64,000 bases of DNA from Castanea sativa (GCF_040712315.1 NC_134013.1:47515001-47579000), one strand, 5' to 3'; counted from the stretch's first letter, positions 47,191-59,236 are shown. Notes: generated from the letters alone by a model not told the origin. Program-made: numbers and translations.

Positions 47191-47819
47191 ATAGCTTTTT
47201 AAGTTTGAGTTTGTGTTTGAGGGTGTGTTGTACATGATAGTGGAATGGGAGGCTAAGTATTTGGTTGATTGGCTTTAGTACAAGGACTAGGAGTAGGCTC
47301 AGTTGGGGGTAGAAGCGGAAACTAGAGCATCCATGATCTAATTACATCAACATAAATACCAATCACATATACGAAGAAATTTAGGAAGCAACAACAATGA
47401 AACTAAGAAAAAAACAAAGAAAGTAGAAAGCAACTAGAAACTTAATTACAACATATAGGCAACCATACACTAATTTCTATAACATATCAGTAAACAACCA
47501 TACAAGCAACTTTCTTAGTGCTAAAATGACATATTAGCTTGGATAATCAAACAACAATATAGGCTTTCTCAGTACTAAAATAATAACAATTAGATAATCA
47601 ATATAATTAACTAAAATCACAATAAGATAATTAGCAAAATGATAATTAGGGGTGTTCACCAAATTGCTCAAACTACACGACCACACCTAAATTGATCAAA
47701 GTTGCTTGCAAAATGTAGTAATTGCATGGCGGTGAAAAAACCACACAACATTGCACTATGCATTTGGACTACGAAGAAAACCACAAAAAACTGCACTGCG
47801 CTTCCTCCCCCCCCCCCCC

Positions 47820-47861
<42 letters not shown>

Positions 47862-49165
47862 AAGTAATAGTAAATAAAAGATGAAAATTTTCATATCTAA
47901 AAACCTATTGGGCTACTCTTAATCAACCCAAAAATAAAGAAAAACTAGCCCAAATTGGCCCAAAACAAAAGAAATACTAGCTTTGAATTGGGCCAATTCA
48001 CCCAAAATTCATAACCCATGCCTCAGCAAATCATGAGGCTTCTACCCATCACCCAGCAACCCACACCATCTCAATCCATGTTTGGAGAGGCTTGGCTTAT
48101 GCCTAAGCCATACCCCATCAGCCACATAGCCCACACAGCCTACTTACATGCAGCACACACAAGGTAACTGCCCATTAACTCACTAACATCTATCCACGCA
48201 CTAGGCCAGCACCTACCAGGCCATGCCTTGCACACAACATATGATTGCACATCATCATGGCAGCCCAGCCCTGCCTTGCACACAAATCACCCAGCCCACA
48301 CATAAACAACTAGCCACCAATGTCATGCACCACCGCATAAGGGTCGACACCACCTGCTACCACTCATCATGAAACCAACTAGGCCTACCATGACTCTCCT
48401 ATGCCATGGCCTAAAGGCATCATGTGGAGCAAAGTGCCTCCACATGCTGCGCCCATACACTGCTCAATGATCCAACTTGAGTTGGGAGACTGGGCATGTC
48501 CCCCTTAAAGAGCACTTAGGAGCATAACGAATCTGACATAAGGAAACATTGATATGTTGAGGAAACACTGATGTGTTGAGGAAACATAAAGCCATATGGT
48601 TGGCCCAATGCTGCCCAAACACCATAATTCCTCATGCCATCACCATCACTGACTAAAGCTCCTAACACCTTGTCATCCTTGCTGTCTTACGTATTTTTCA
48701 ATATCTTAAAGGCACCCTTTCCCATGGTTTGCACTTTTATGCTTAGTCTCCTCATATCGTGTGAGCCTACTTTGACCAAATGGGTCAAAGACCCCACCGA
48801 TTGATGGTCCACAACTAGATTCCATTTCCTCCTTGGCTACTATTTGATTTTCTACGGAAATGAGAATAGTTTGTAATGGCCCATTCCAATACCTACGTTG
48901 AAGATTGTGCTCTTGTTAACACCACATCCTAACTCCTTAGTTACATTGGCTCCTAAAATATTTAGGCATGTCTACTTCATCCAACTATTTAATGTGACAA
49001 TTGGAGTTCAATTTTGATTGTTCATAATGATGTCCTCCATGAGTGGACCAAATGCATCAAGATCGATTCCCACTTTATCCAACATCATTTGATGAAGTTA
49101 AAAAAAAGGAGAGTTTGTGAGCCCTATTATATAGTTTTGACATGAAGTTCATCTAAAGCGAAAGG
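47191..49165. other. Gene-free interval with C-rich, Ala/Pro-like strings
   Basis: No reading frame of significance is present. 47649..47815 starts aggggtgttcacc and resembles one end of a hAT MITE, without a partner. 48000..48720 has a higher GC content than its surroundings, with many ccca/gcc words and a short triplicated gaggaaacactgatgtgtt-type unit at 48541..48590. It may be the untranslated part of an old retroelement, but nothing identifies it. Confidence 0.45.
47803..47860. repeat. Poly-C followed by (CA)n
   Basis: A run of C from about 47807 passes into about 20 CA units ending at 47859. Confidence 0.9.
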
Positions 49166-49870
49166 CAGGGCCAACCCTAAGCCTAGGCTACTTAGGCCAC
49201 TGCCTAAGGCCCCCTACTAAAGGAAGGCCCCAAATTTTTGGACCAAAAATTGATATATTTTTAAAAAAAAAATTGGAGATATAGAAAAAAAAATAGTTTT
49301 AAAATTTTCCTCTACTTTTAAGAAGTCCCAAAGAATTAAGTAATGCTAGAGATAATATAACTTGAAATACACAGGTCTTACAAATAGAGAAATGCTACAG
49401 TTACAAGCTATTTTACAATAATTTTATATGGGATAAATTACAGTAAACCCACCTGTGGTTAGGCCCGTTTTCGCTTTGTCTACCCGTGGTTCAAAACTTT
49501 ACACTTTGCACACCTGAGGTAACTTCCGTTAGGGATCTATTATCCACCTCTCCCTTTGCCATTAGAAAACATATTTTTAGGGAAAAACAAACATAACAAA
49601 GATAAAAAAGTTAGGGTTTTTTATTGCTTAAGAACTTCTATGAGAACAAAGTAGAGGAATAGCACACAAATCAACAATATTACTATTCTCTTGTCGAATG
49701 GGTTATTCAAACATGTATTGGTTTGGATTTGTACTCTTAGCTGTTTCTTTGCCTAAAAAGCAACCTCCTTTTTATCAAAACAACACCCATATACTCAAAA
49801 CCCACAAGCTAATGACCAACACATGCATAGAGCTCCCAAAGTATTGAAGTGTTCAAGAGCAAATTCAGCT

Positions 49871-50761
49871 TAGGCTGCGTTTGTTTGGACTGAAAACACT
49901 TTCAGGAAATTATTTTATGCCCTTACGTGTGTTTGGCAGCTACGGAAATACGGTCAATGGAAAATCATTTATGCTTTGATCGGAAAATAAGCCCATTTGA
50001 ACAGAAAATCATTTACACTTTGATTTTACCTTCAAACAATTTTGAAAACCACACCTGAAGAGAAAGAGAGCTCGAGCACACTCCTCACACAGTTCAAAAC
50101 CCATCTCCAAGGTCACCTCAGCCAAGCTCCGGCTAGCCTAGATCGTGCCGCCCCACGGTCCAAAACCCATCTCCAAACCATTTCTAGAAAAACCCATCTC
50201 CAAACCATTTCCCACGGTCCAAAACCCGTCTCCAAACCATCTCTAAACCATTACCTTTAAGCCATTTCCAGGAAAAAAAAAGAAGAAGAAAAGAACCGAA
50301 CCAAGATCGACTTCAACGCCGCACAATCTCGCCGTTGGGGTCGTGCCTCTCACCGCCGATCAAGCAAAGATCGACTCCAACGCCGCGCGATCTTGAACCC
50401 AGTCGCCCCCGATTGCGCAATCTCACCTCTGCCATGCGATCTCGCCTCTCTCTCTTCCTTCTTCTCTCCCGGATTTGATGATTTTTTTTTTGGGTTTTGT
50501 TTCTTTTGTGTTTCTCTGCTGAGAAATGATGTTATATATTTGTTTGGAAACTGATAAAATGTGAGAAAATGTGAGCAACAAGTAGAAAATGTGTTTTCTA
50601 TAGTATTTTCAAAAACACAACCAAACACTAAAAAATATTTTTCAAAGTAGTTTTTAAAATACCACCAAACACCTAAAAATATTTTCTTTTCCGAAAAATG
50701 TTTTCACCTGAAAATATTTTACACTTGGAAAACATTTTACATCAAACCAAACACAACCTTA
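49871..50761. mobile_element. hAT-like non-autonomous element inside Pack-MULE 1
   Basis: Ends taggctgcgtttgtttgg / ccaaacacaacctta are inverted. Subterminal gaaaatcatttacac and aaaatattttacacttgga words are typical of this MITE type. The C/G-rich middle (50050..50450) contains repeated ccaaaacccatctccaaacc units and open frames of low complexity, none recognised. An 8-bp TSD was not confirmed. Confidence 0.6.
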
Positions 50762-50931
50762 GTCTTTATCACAAGCACTATCTTCGGTGCGATCTTAACA
50801 ATAACAACACTCCAGAACCACAGCAGCCCACGAGTAAATCCTAGAAAATAATAGTCTCAGAACCCGAAAGTAAAAAATACCCAATAAAATCTTCAAATTA
50901 ATTGGGTAAATTCGCTTGTGGGTCGAGCATC

Positions 50932-51310
50932 ATGCGCACGCCGCCGCCTTTGCACGGCACCACTCTAGGAGCCGTCAGTTCGGGTGAGGGAGAACGCAGC
51001 GGAGTAGTTGGAGGAGAGGCAGAGACTGGGCGTACTCAAAGTCAGTTTTGGTTTTGGATATGCTTTGGAACTTTGTGTTTATTGGGGTCGGGTTGGTGGT
51101 GTTGGGGCTGAGTGTGGAGGAGAGACCAATTGCGCCGTTGAGGGTGTGGGTGTGTGATCGTTGAGTATAAGAAACGGTGCGAGGGGTGTTTGATGGGATT
51201 GGAAGGAAGTGGGGTTTGGGAAAGTGGTGCAGAGTTGAATTTAAATTCAAGTTCAACTTCTGGGTCTAGGAGTGATGGTGAAGATTATGGGATTGAGAAA
51301 CCAGGTTGAG
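50932..51310 (+). pseudogene. Captured RING-type E3 ubiquitin ligase fragment
   Basis: The plus strand starts MRTPPPLHGTTLGAVSSG. After a frameshift it reads RDWAYSKSVLVLDMLWNF and then VVLGLSVEERPIAPLRVWVC. This is the N-terminal and transmembrane part of plant membrane-bound RING E3 ligases of the At1g12760/At4g11680 type, in which WAYSKP and PLRVWLxGYALQC are conserved. Directly after VWVC the sequence jumps to (V)EYKKRCE, so about 15-20 residues (the second half of a membrane helix) are missing. Exon-derived DNA without its RING domain cannot make a ligase. The name is from memory of the family and should be treated as likely, not certain. Confidence 0.6.
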
Positions 51311-52040
51311 GAAGAAACCAAGGAAGTCCAGTTTTGACAACGTTGTCCTTGTCCCTATTGTTTTTGTTTTTGTTTGTTTTTGTTGTTATTTGCTTCGATA
51401 TATCTTTTGTTTAACATGGGGCTTGGTTAAAAATTCATTTTGCATTGAGAAAATTTGTTCTCATAGAAGTTCTTAAGCAATTAAAAATCATAACTTTTTT
51501 TTTATCTTTGTTATGTTTGTTTTTCCCTAAAAATATGTTTTTCAAATGGCAAAGGGAGAGGTGGGTAATAGATCCCTAACAGAAGTTACCTCAGGTAGGC
51601 AAAGTGTAAAGTTTTGAACCATGGGTAAGCAAAGTGAAAACGGGCTTAACCACAGGTAGGTTTACTGTAGTTATTCCTTTTTATAAACTATTGTTGTGGC
51701 CAACTTCTTACTGGTTCTTATCTAGGCCCACCAATAACATTATTTTATTTATTTATCTATAATCACTCACCATATCATCAATTTATATCTCTAGCATTTT
51801 CCCTTACAAATATATTTGTCACTAATCGCAAGAAATGATTTCGATTAAAAAATGATAGAAATATTATTAATTTTACTTGAAAACTTTACAAATTAATGTG
51901 ACAATTAATATGATATGTAGATTTCAATAACCTATTAAATGCATTTTTGAATTATTTTTTGTAATTGACCTCCCCCCCCAAAAAAAGCATATTACAAAAT
52001 AAAAGGAATGGATTTTTGTAAATATTGTGATATTATAAGA

Positions 52041-52240
52041 GTGCGTTTGGCTCCAAATTAAAAAACCAGCTTATTTTACTATCTAACTTACTTTTGCTAC
52101 TATTTATGAGCTCCACTGCATTTTTTGGTACCATTCATGAGTCTTACTGTACTATTTCAACTAACTTTTACCTTTATTTACAGTACTTTTAGCAAAAAGT
52201 TTTCAGTTTTAGCAAAATAAGCGGATCACAAACAAACCCT
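52041..52240. mobile_element. 200-bp MITE (gtgcgtttgg...aaacaaaccct)
   Basis: Imperfect inverted ends, and internal words acttttgctactatttatgag and aacttttacctttattta. A closely related copy is at 63804..63975. It lies within the right part of the 49166 hAT element. Confidence 0.6.
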
Positions 52241-52338
52241 AAATACTAGTTAAATATTATTTAAGTGATAACACAAAAGCCCCATTTAAATATATCGGCT
52301 TAGGCCTCCAAATTTATTGGGCCGCCCGTGGCGAAAGG

Positions 52339-53098
52339 ATAAAGATAATGGTTATATTACTCTACAAGCTGCATCAAATTTGTTATACTATTCAATTTTT
52401 CTTCATGATCTTTATCCTTTTTGTCTTTTTATTTTTCGTCCTTTGAGTTCAGGATAGAATTTTGATGAATAACTCTTTATTACCGATTCTTTCAAATCAA
52501 CTTATTTATTCACAATATCCATGCCAACATTCAAAAGTCTAGGGTATGTAACTCATCAACTAGTAGGAACAAATTAAAGTTCTTCATAAAGATGCATTAA
52601 AATGTAAATCCAACTTTTCCACTTAAATCTTCTTGAGAATATTTATCATATCAAATCTTCTTCATTATTTACAAAGGTCTTGTTCATTGTTTACAAAGGT
52701 CTAACCCTATAGTTTAGTTATTAAACCTGACTCAACCTAGTCGGTTTGACTATCTAAGTCTGTCTGATTGTTTAATTGGACAACTTATGTAATTGATCCA
52801 ACAAACCCAGTAAAAACCAACGATTTTTTTGCAACTAGTGCAATCCAAACAAGTTATTGTGACCCATCCAATTTTGTAATTTTGAATAAAATTACCTTAT
52901 GGGTTCATTAAAGTACCATTTTATAAATTTAAAGCATACCAAAAGCAAGATATATTATAATGAAGTTAATGCTTGACTTTTGAATAAAGATAGTATTTCT
53001 AGTTTTAGCTCAGGTCATAATTCATGAGATTAGAGCAACTATTGAGATATACAATATGAATAGAATGTGACTCTTGAGTTTGGCATATGCTTTTATTA
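52339..53098. other. Gene-free AT-rich interval
   Basis: No coding frame or paired terminus was found. cttgttcattgtttacaaaggtct at 52678 echoes cattatttacaaaggtct at 52663, a short tandem duplication. Confidence 0.5.
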
Positions 53099-54048
53099 GA
53101 GCATTAGTAGTGGTTTTCTCAATTTTATTCCATTTTACCATCCCAAAAACCTATTTTATCAATTATACCATACCATTTTACAATATACCCAACATCCCAA
53201 AACTCTATTTTTTCCCATTTTATTTAAATATTCTTTTTTATTCCTTTTTTTTTACTAATTTTTTTTCTCTCTTCCTTTTCTTCTCTTTCTCCCTCAGCCT
53301 CTAGCAGCGGCCATAACTAAATAAACAATCACCACCACGCCACCGCTACCCTCTGCCCAACAAAATCCCACTGGAACCAAAAACCCAAAATAAAAGAAAA
53401 CAAAATAAAACCCACCAAGTACCCACTAAAAACCCAGCAAACCCATTGCAACCCAACCAACCAAACGCTGGCCACTAAACCCAGAAATTGGCCACCATGT
53501 CAACACCACCAAACGCTGGTCTCTATGCCGATCTCCACACCGGTCTACACATCGGTCTCCACGCCGATCTCCACTGCGCTGACCTTCAGCCACCACACCC
53601 ATCTCAGCCGCGCCATCATACCGATTCAAAGAAACTGACTGGAACATGACTATTGGAACAGAGATTGGGGCCAGAAAAACCAAAAGGAGCCAAACACTGG
53701 TCTCTAATGCAGATCTCCACACCGGTCTCTACCACGCCGATCTAGAAATCTATCACCCATGACAGCCAACCCCTCACGCCAACAGATAGAGAAGAGGGAG
53801 GTGGAGAGAAAAAATAAAGAAGAGAGAGGATGAGGAAAGAGAGAGCGAGACAAGTGAGTCAGAAACGGAACAAAAAATAATTTTTATAGTTGAGCTACAG
53901 TGCGATTCTATGTTTAGAATTGCACTGTAGCTTTATTGTATTTTTTTTACAATAGTTACAAAACCCAACATCTAATGGAGTGACATTTTGGGCCTCAATT
54001 GCAAAATAAGCCGACATTTAGGATTTAGCTCATTCATTGCTGATGCTC
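53099..54048. mobile_element. PIF/Harbinger non-autonomous element, TSD TTA
   Basis: TIRs gagcattagtagtgg / attgctgatgctc are bordered by TTA on both sides (53096..53098, 54049..54051). The left subterminal 120 bp matches 15221 onward, and the right subterminal 150 bp matches 20900..21090, so this is a deletion-type relative of the Harbinger element in this window. The interior is C-rich on the plus strand with repeated gtctccacgccgatctccac-like words; frames through it are not believed. Confidence 0.85.
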
Positions 54049-54138
54049 TTAGTAGAATTATAAGAAAAAAAAATGTAATAGATTTTATTTGGCAAATACT
54101 TGGATACAATTTCATGACATATTTTTATTTATATATTG

Positions 54139-55095
54139 TGTTGGGAAATTTAGACCCCGGTTGATAGAATTAATAAGTTTTAAATCCAAGTTGTTAATTA
54201 GATTTATTATAAATAAACTTGTTAAAACAAACAAACATTAATATCATGTCAAAATCATATGCAGCGGAAAAGTAAATAACACAAGATATGATGACCCAGA
54301 AAAACCAATGAAATAAACTAGTTTCATAGTAAAAAACCTGGGGGGAAACTTTCCCGAAAAGCGATCCACTATAGTAAAAAGAAGTTTCAGATCTAGTACA
54401 AAACCTTTGTCCCTAGACTCTACAATCCCCGTAAATGAACTTACAGCAAAAATCTTCTACAGCTTCAGAACCTCTGAACTCTTCAATATATGAACGCCAC
54501 CCTTTTGATGCACGGATCCTGGTACATGACTAACTCCTTTGCACGAATCCCAGTACGTGACTCACTCACCAACTTGAGGAAGAAGAATGTTGGCTGCAAA
54601 GTTCTTCACTTCATCAACAATGAAGATCAAGAAGCACTTGGTTACAAAACTCTAAGGCGTAAAGACGCAGTAGCTTCTTTCAGAGAGAATAAGGCATAGG
54701 TCACCTTTTGCATATATTCTCCTTGTATTCTCTTATGTGACAACCTCTAAAATAAGCCTTATATATGTCTAGGGTTGTGAAAAAAGAAACCCTACGCAAA
54801 TACATAAGCATGGGCCAAAAATCAGATTTGAAAATTTTGATTTTCGTAACCTCGATAGATACCTCGATAGATAGTATCTGTCGAGCCTCATTAAACCTCG
54901 ATAGATAGCAATTTGTCGAGCAACTTTAATGAATCAACACTTCTTTACTTGTTTTTTGGACAGATTTGCATGGCTTCAATACTAGACTTGAACTCTCATT
55001 CTTTGAAGTATCAAACACATCCTAGATCTACCCAAATACAAGTAAAGTGCGTTTTGTCAAAGGATTAGCCAACTACATAAAATATGTCCTTAACA
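54139..55095 (-). mobile_element. Solo LTR B, minus strand, TATTG duplication
   Basis: On the minus strand it begins TGTTAAGGACATATTTTATG and ends AAATTTCCCAACA, with TATTG on both sides (54134..54138, 55096..55100). Homologous to LTR A. The TATA-like ccttatatatgtctagg lies near 54755. Short frames in it are not genes. Confidence 0.9.
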
Positions 55096-55100
55096 TATTG

Positions 55101-56053
55101 TTATTTGTGAAACCTTGAGCCTGAATTATATTAGGTGACTTAGTTTTTTAGACTTAATTTTAATAGGTAATTTAAATATGCCTTTTTTTTTTTCCAATTT
55201 TCTTATTTATTTTATGACCTCTCAAACTTTTTTTATATTTTTATTTAACCATGTGGTTTAACCGGTGACTCATTGGTTGAACCAGTGATCCAATGGTTCA
55301 GCCCTATACATCCTTCGGATTAGAAAAATGTTAAAAAGGTTTACAAAATGATTTGACAATAATGATATCACATTAACAATATAATTAATAAATTTTTTGT
55401 ATTTTAAAAATTGACATATCAATTTGTAAAATTTATATAGTAAAATTTATTAATCAATAACTCTGTGGTGTCACTTTTTGAATTATCGTCCTTTTTTTTT
55501 TTCTTTGTTAGGGAAACCAACAACATTTGGTATTGATCACTAAAATGATACACCTTTTCCCTTAGGGGACTTTTAGTTCTCCGTGAGGTTACATTTCGCC
55601 ATAATATTACGTTATTATAATATTATATTAATATAATCTCAATACAATAATACAACATTACATTGTTTAGAAAGGTGATGAGATTAAGATGATGTGATAT
55701 ATTTTTTAATTTTAACTAGAAAAAAAACCAAAAACCTTAATGTTATATCATCGTAATGTGCATCACATCAATGACACATCACAGCGAACCAAACGCCACC
55801 TTAGTTCAATGTTGCTTGAAATTTTGAACAGTTGACTTTTTTTGGCTGATACTTGCATTTTAGTCTAATATGAATCTGTTAAGTTAAAATGTATTGACAC
55901 CCATGAGCCTTCAACTTTGAAGTAATTGTACTTACACCCTTTAAACTTTTGTTTTAACCAATTTTGGAGTACCCATTGCACTAAGAGTGCGTCTAGTAGC
56001 TACTTATAACTACTTCAAGGTAACTGCTACACTAACTATGGCTTGAGGTAATT
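55101..56053. other. Gene-free interval between two solo LTRs
   Basis: AT-rich, with poly-T at 55183 and 55490 and a palindrome-like attatattaatataat around 55620. No ORF or mobile-element end could be established. Confidence 0.5.
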
Positions 56054-56058
56054 GCTAA

Positions 56059-56961
56059 TGTTGGGTTAAGATAACTTGACCTCGGTTAATTAATTCAATT
56101 ACTTAAGTTGATTAATTAAGTTAAATTGCATGCAAATCGTGGAGGCACTAACAAATCACCAAAATTACTAAATGCAGCGAAAAATAAATTTGACACGGTA
56201 ATTTGTTGACAAATGGGGAAAACCTATCGTAAGGTAAAAACCTCACCGAGTGATTTTAAGGTCACCACTCTTAAGAATCCATTAATCAACAATCAAGCGG
56301 TTGCAAGTATAGGGAATTTAACCACTACCCTAGCCTATCGCGAAATACCAACCTACAATTGAACATTTGCTCCAAAACCCAGTTGGACTTAATCTTGTAG
56401 TAGCCTTCTTTCTATTAATGCACAAATCTCCAATTTGTGACTAACCCTTTTGCACGGATACTAGTACGTGACTAACTCTAGCAACTTGAATGGTAGTTAT
56501 TGACTGCAAAGTTCTTCACTTCATTAATAATGAAGATTAGGAAGCACTTAGTTACAAAACCCTATGGCATACAAATGTAGTAGCTTCTCATAGAGAAAAA
56601 ATAAACTCTTGGTCTCTGTATTCGTGTGTGACGGCTCTTAAAATAAATTTTATATATGTTTAGGGTTATGAGAAAAGAAACCCAAAACAAATACATCAAC
56701 ATTGGCCAAAATTCAAATCTGAAAATTCTAAATTTGTATAGCTCGCTAGATCGAGCTTGTGTCTACCCATTAAGTCTTGATAGCAGCTTTCTGTCGAGCT
56801 TTAGTAAAACAACTTTTCTTCACTTGTTTCTTGAATCAATCTTCATGCCTTTAATTCAAACACTTGATGTGTATCAAACCCAACTTAGATCTACACAATA
56901 TACAAGTAAAGTACATTTTGTTAAAAGATTAGCCAATTACATAGAAAATATGACCCTAATA
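56059..56961 (-). mobile_element. Solo LTR C, minus strand, GCTAA duplication
   Basis: On the minus strand it begins TATTAGGGTCATATTTTC (TG changed to TA) and ends TAACCCAACA, with GCTAA on both sides (56054..56058, 56962..56966). It shares with LTRs A, B and D the blocks around gcaaagttcttcacttcatt and accactcttaagaatcc. Confidence 0.9.
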
Positions 56962-57000
56962 GCTAATAACCACCCCACTAATCTAATTTGATTTACATAT

Positions 57001-57880
57001 GGCCTAACAATGATCAAGGTGAAATGCTACTAATTAGCCAGAAAAATTATAACAATCTTTAATTTTCTTTCAAAAAGGAGAATATACACTCTATCTTAAG
57101 CATCGAAGATTCTATGATCAACAGCAAATTGATGTCTTTTTGATCCCTTTCTTTGCAGGTTTCCATCATCCACATTAGTCATACAATCGACTGCTTCATC
57201 CCAAAATTTGAAACACAATACCCAATTATCTAGTTAGAGTTGAACTCTTATTAGAGTTGTAAAATAATAATTTAATTTCAAATTGTTTTAAAATAATGCA
57301 TGTAAAATATTTTGCCTTAGAAAATCAATTAGCAAGATTTATACAGCTTATTTTTCTGTAACGATAACAATAACCAAGTCTTAGTCCCAAAAAAGTGGGA
57401 TTGGTTATAGATCCTCAATTTAATAGTTAGGATTTTTATTTGGGCCTAACAATGGTCAAGGTAAAAAGCTACTAATATCCTCAACAAAAAATGATAACAA
57501 TCTTTAATTTTCTTTCAAAAAGGAGAATATACACTCTGACTTAAGCATCGAAGACTCTATGGTTAACAGCAAATCGATGTCTTTTCAATCCCTTTCTTTG
57601 TAGATTTCCATCATCTATATTAGTCATACAATCAATTGCTTCATCCCAAAATTTGAAATACAATACCCAATTATTTAGTTAGAGTTGAACTCTTATCAGA
57701 GCTGTAAAATAATAATTTAAGTTCATTTTTTTTTAAAATAATGCATGTAAATTCTTTTGCCTTCGAAAATCAATTAGCAAGACTTATACAACTTATTTTT
57801 CTGTAACAATAACAACAACCAAGTCTTAGTCCCAAAAAACTGGGATTGGTTATGAATCCTCAATATAATAGTTAGGATCG
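57001..57880. repeat. 442-bp tandem duplication
   Basis: ggcctaacaatg.tcaaggt starts both copies (57001 and 57443), and the order of blocks is kept throughout (aggagaatatacactct, agcatcgaaga.tctatg, gcttcatcccaaaatttg, aaccaagtcttagtcccaaa). Each copy ends with a piece resembling the 3' tail of a LINE (on the minus strand GGGACTAAGACTTGGTTGTTG). Confidence 0.85.
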
Positions 57881-58445
57881 GCTATGGATCCATAATAGAC
57901 TAATCATGATTGGTTATGTATTTTTTTTTAACATTATATTGTATTTGAAATCTTACTCTCTGTTACCTTCTCAATATTGACATACTTTTTTTTACTACTT
58001 ATACTAATAGTATTTAGGTCTTATACTCTTTCCTTTTCTTTTTCTATTTTTGTTCTCTTCACTTAATTAAATCAACCTACTCTTTTTCATTGGTACATTA
58101 ATCGCTATCCTCTGTATGTGAACAAACTATCTCAAATAACTCTCCCTTTACTTTTCATCAATAGGAGTCACCCTTACCTTTAAGCAAATTTTCACATTTG
58201 ATTCCTATCTTTCCTTGTATTTCTAGATATCTATATTAATATTATTATTTCAACTACACTTATTTTATGAACATGGTGCTTCTTAACAGCCCAACATTCA
58301 TTACCATAAAGTATAACATGTCGCATAATAATCTTATAAAAGTTTCCCTTAAACTTAATAGGTATTCCACGATCACCCAATACTTCTAATACGCTTCTCC
58401 ACTTTGTCAACCTTGTTTTTATCCTTTGATTCACAACATCTTGAA
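57780..58445 (-). mobile_element. 3' end of an RTE-like LINE, degenerate
   Basis: The minus strand encodes RIKTRLTKWRSVLEVLGDRG, IPIKFKGNFYKIIMR and LYGNECWAVKKHHVHK (58434..58260), the C-terminal part of plant LINE reverse transcriptase ORF2. Downstream V-T-P-I-D-E-K is seen in another frame near 58165. The 3' tail gattggttatgaatcctc... / ttgttgttattgtt follows at about 57860..57790. The N-terminal part is absent, as usual for 5'-truncated LINEs. Confidence 0.7.
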
Positions 58446-59191
58446 CCTCCTTTTTGTTAGTATTTTACTCTTATATATATATATATATAATTTTTTTTCC
58501 TTTAGCACTAATATTTATTTAAAGAGCTTTAATCTATAACGATGAACTTATTATTTTTAAGAAAAATTTATTTTAAAAGAAATTTTACTATATTTTTGGT
58601 TTGTTCTTGATGTCTAATGATTAGGCGCCAAAAAAGAAAAAAGTGGTCTTAGGGATGATTTTTTTTTGTTGTCTTTTTTTGTTAGGAATTACTCTAGGTT
58701 GTATAAGTTTTACTATAATCAATCTATATAAAAGTAGAGACCTCATGCACTTTAAGTTGTATAAGTTTTACTATAATTAATCTATATAAAAGTAAAGACC
58801 TCATGCGGGAGTGCATAAGGTCTTGCCATCTGGCACTCTAATATTGCATTTAGCCTTTTTTTTTTACCTCTTTTCATTAAGTTTTTTTACCGTTACCTAA
58901 AAGTTCACATTAACTTATTTTTACCGTTAGCTTATTAATCTCTCATTAATTGCCTAAGCTTACAACACACCTTTCTCTCGTCTTCATATCTTTTAGCAAA
59001 CACACCATTTTAGTATTAAAAACAAAAGCAAAAAAAAATAATAATAATAATTAAGGACTAATGGTAATAACTAACTAGATAAGGTCCTGAATAGAGATAG
59101 AGAGACGCAAAAATGTTGTAGATTGTTAAATAAAAAACGCACTGTTTCACTATTACCAAAATAAAATACCTGAGATTAACAAATCATTTGT

Positions 59192-59192
<1 letters not shown>

Positions 59193-59236
<44 letters not shown>
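59193..59236. repeat. (GA)n microsatellite
   Basis: gagagag run interrupted by single changes, inside the candidate Helitron. Confidence 0.9.

Larger units (their letters stand above)
49431..51677. mobile_element. Pack-MULE 1, carrying a RING-type E3 ligase fragment
   Basis: Terminal inverted repeats of about 230 bp (ggataaattacagtaaaccc... / ...taggtttactgtagttattcc) are clearly paired, including the shared inner strings gaggtaacttccgttaggga and acaaacataacaaa. Flanks ttttatat(g) and ttttataa(a) give a near-match 9-bp TSD. The family is the same as 59444..60750. No MURA transposase was seen; the cargo is host DNA (50932..51310) plus a nested MITE (49871..50761). Confidence 0.8.
49166..52330. 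mobile_element. hAT element with perfect 8-bp TSD, host of a Pack-MULE
   Basis: The left end is CAGGGCCAACC and the right end, inverted, is CACGGGCGGCC. The octamer GCGAAAGG flanks it exactly on both sides (49158..49165 and 52331..52338). After removing the nested MULE, about 0.9 kb remains, without a transposase gene. Internal strings (aaggccccaaatttttgg...) are shared with the 9978 element. A further MITE layer is suggested by ctagagata near 49347 and its inverse tatctctag near 51790, and another small MITE sits at 52041. Confidence 0.8.

Noticed and set aside
53426..53722. 98-residue minus-strand ORF
   Set aside because: It lies in the C-rich interior of a PIF-type MITE and consists of repeated gatctccac words; no recognisable domain.
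54490..54699. 69-residue ORF
   Set aside because: It lies entirely within solo LTR B and is not shared as an open frame by the other LTR copies.
56656..56991. 111-residue ORF
   Set aside because: It lies inside solo LTR C and crosses its boundary and TSD.
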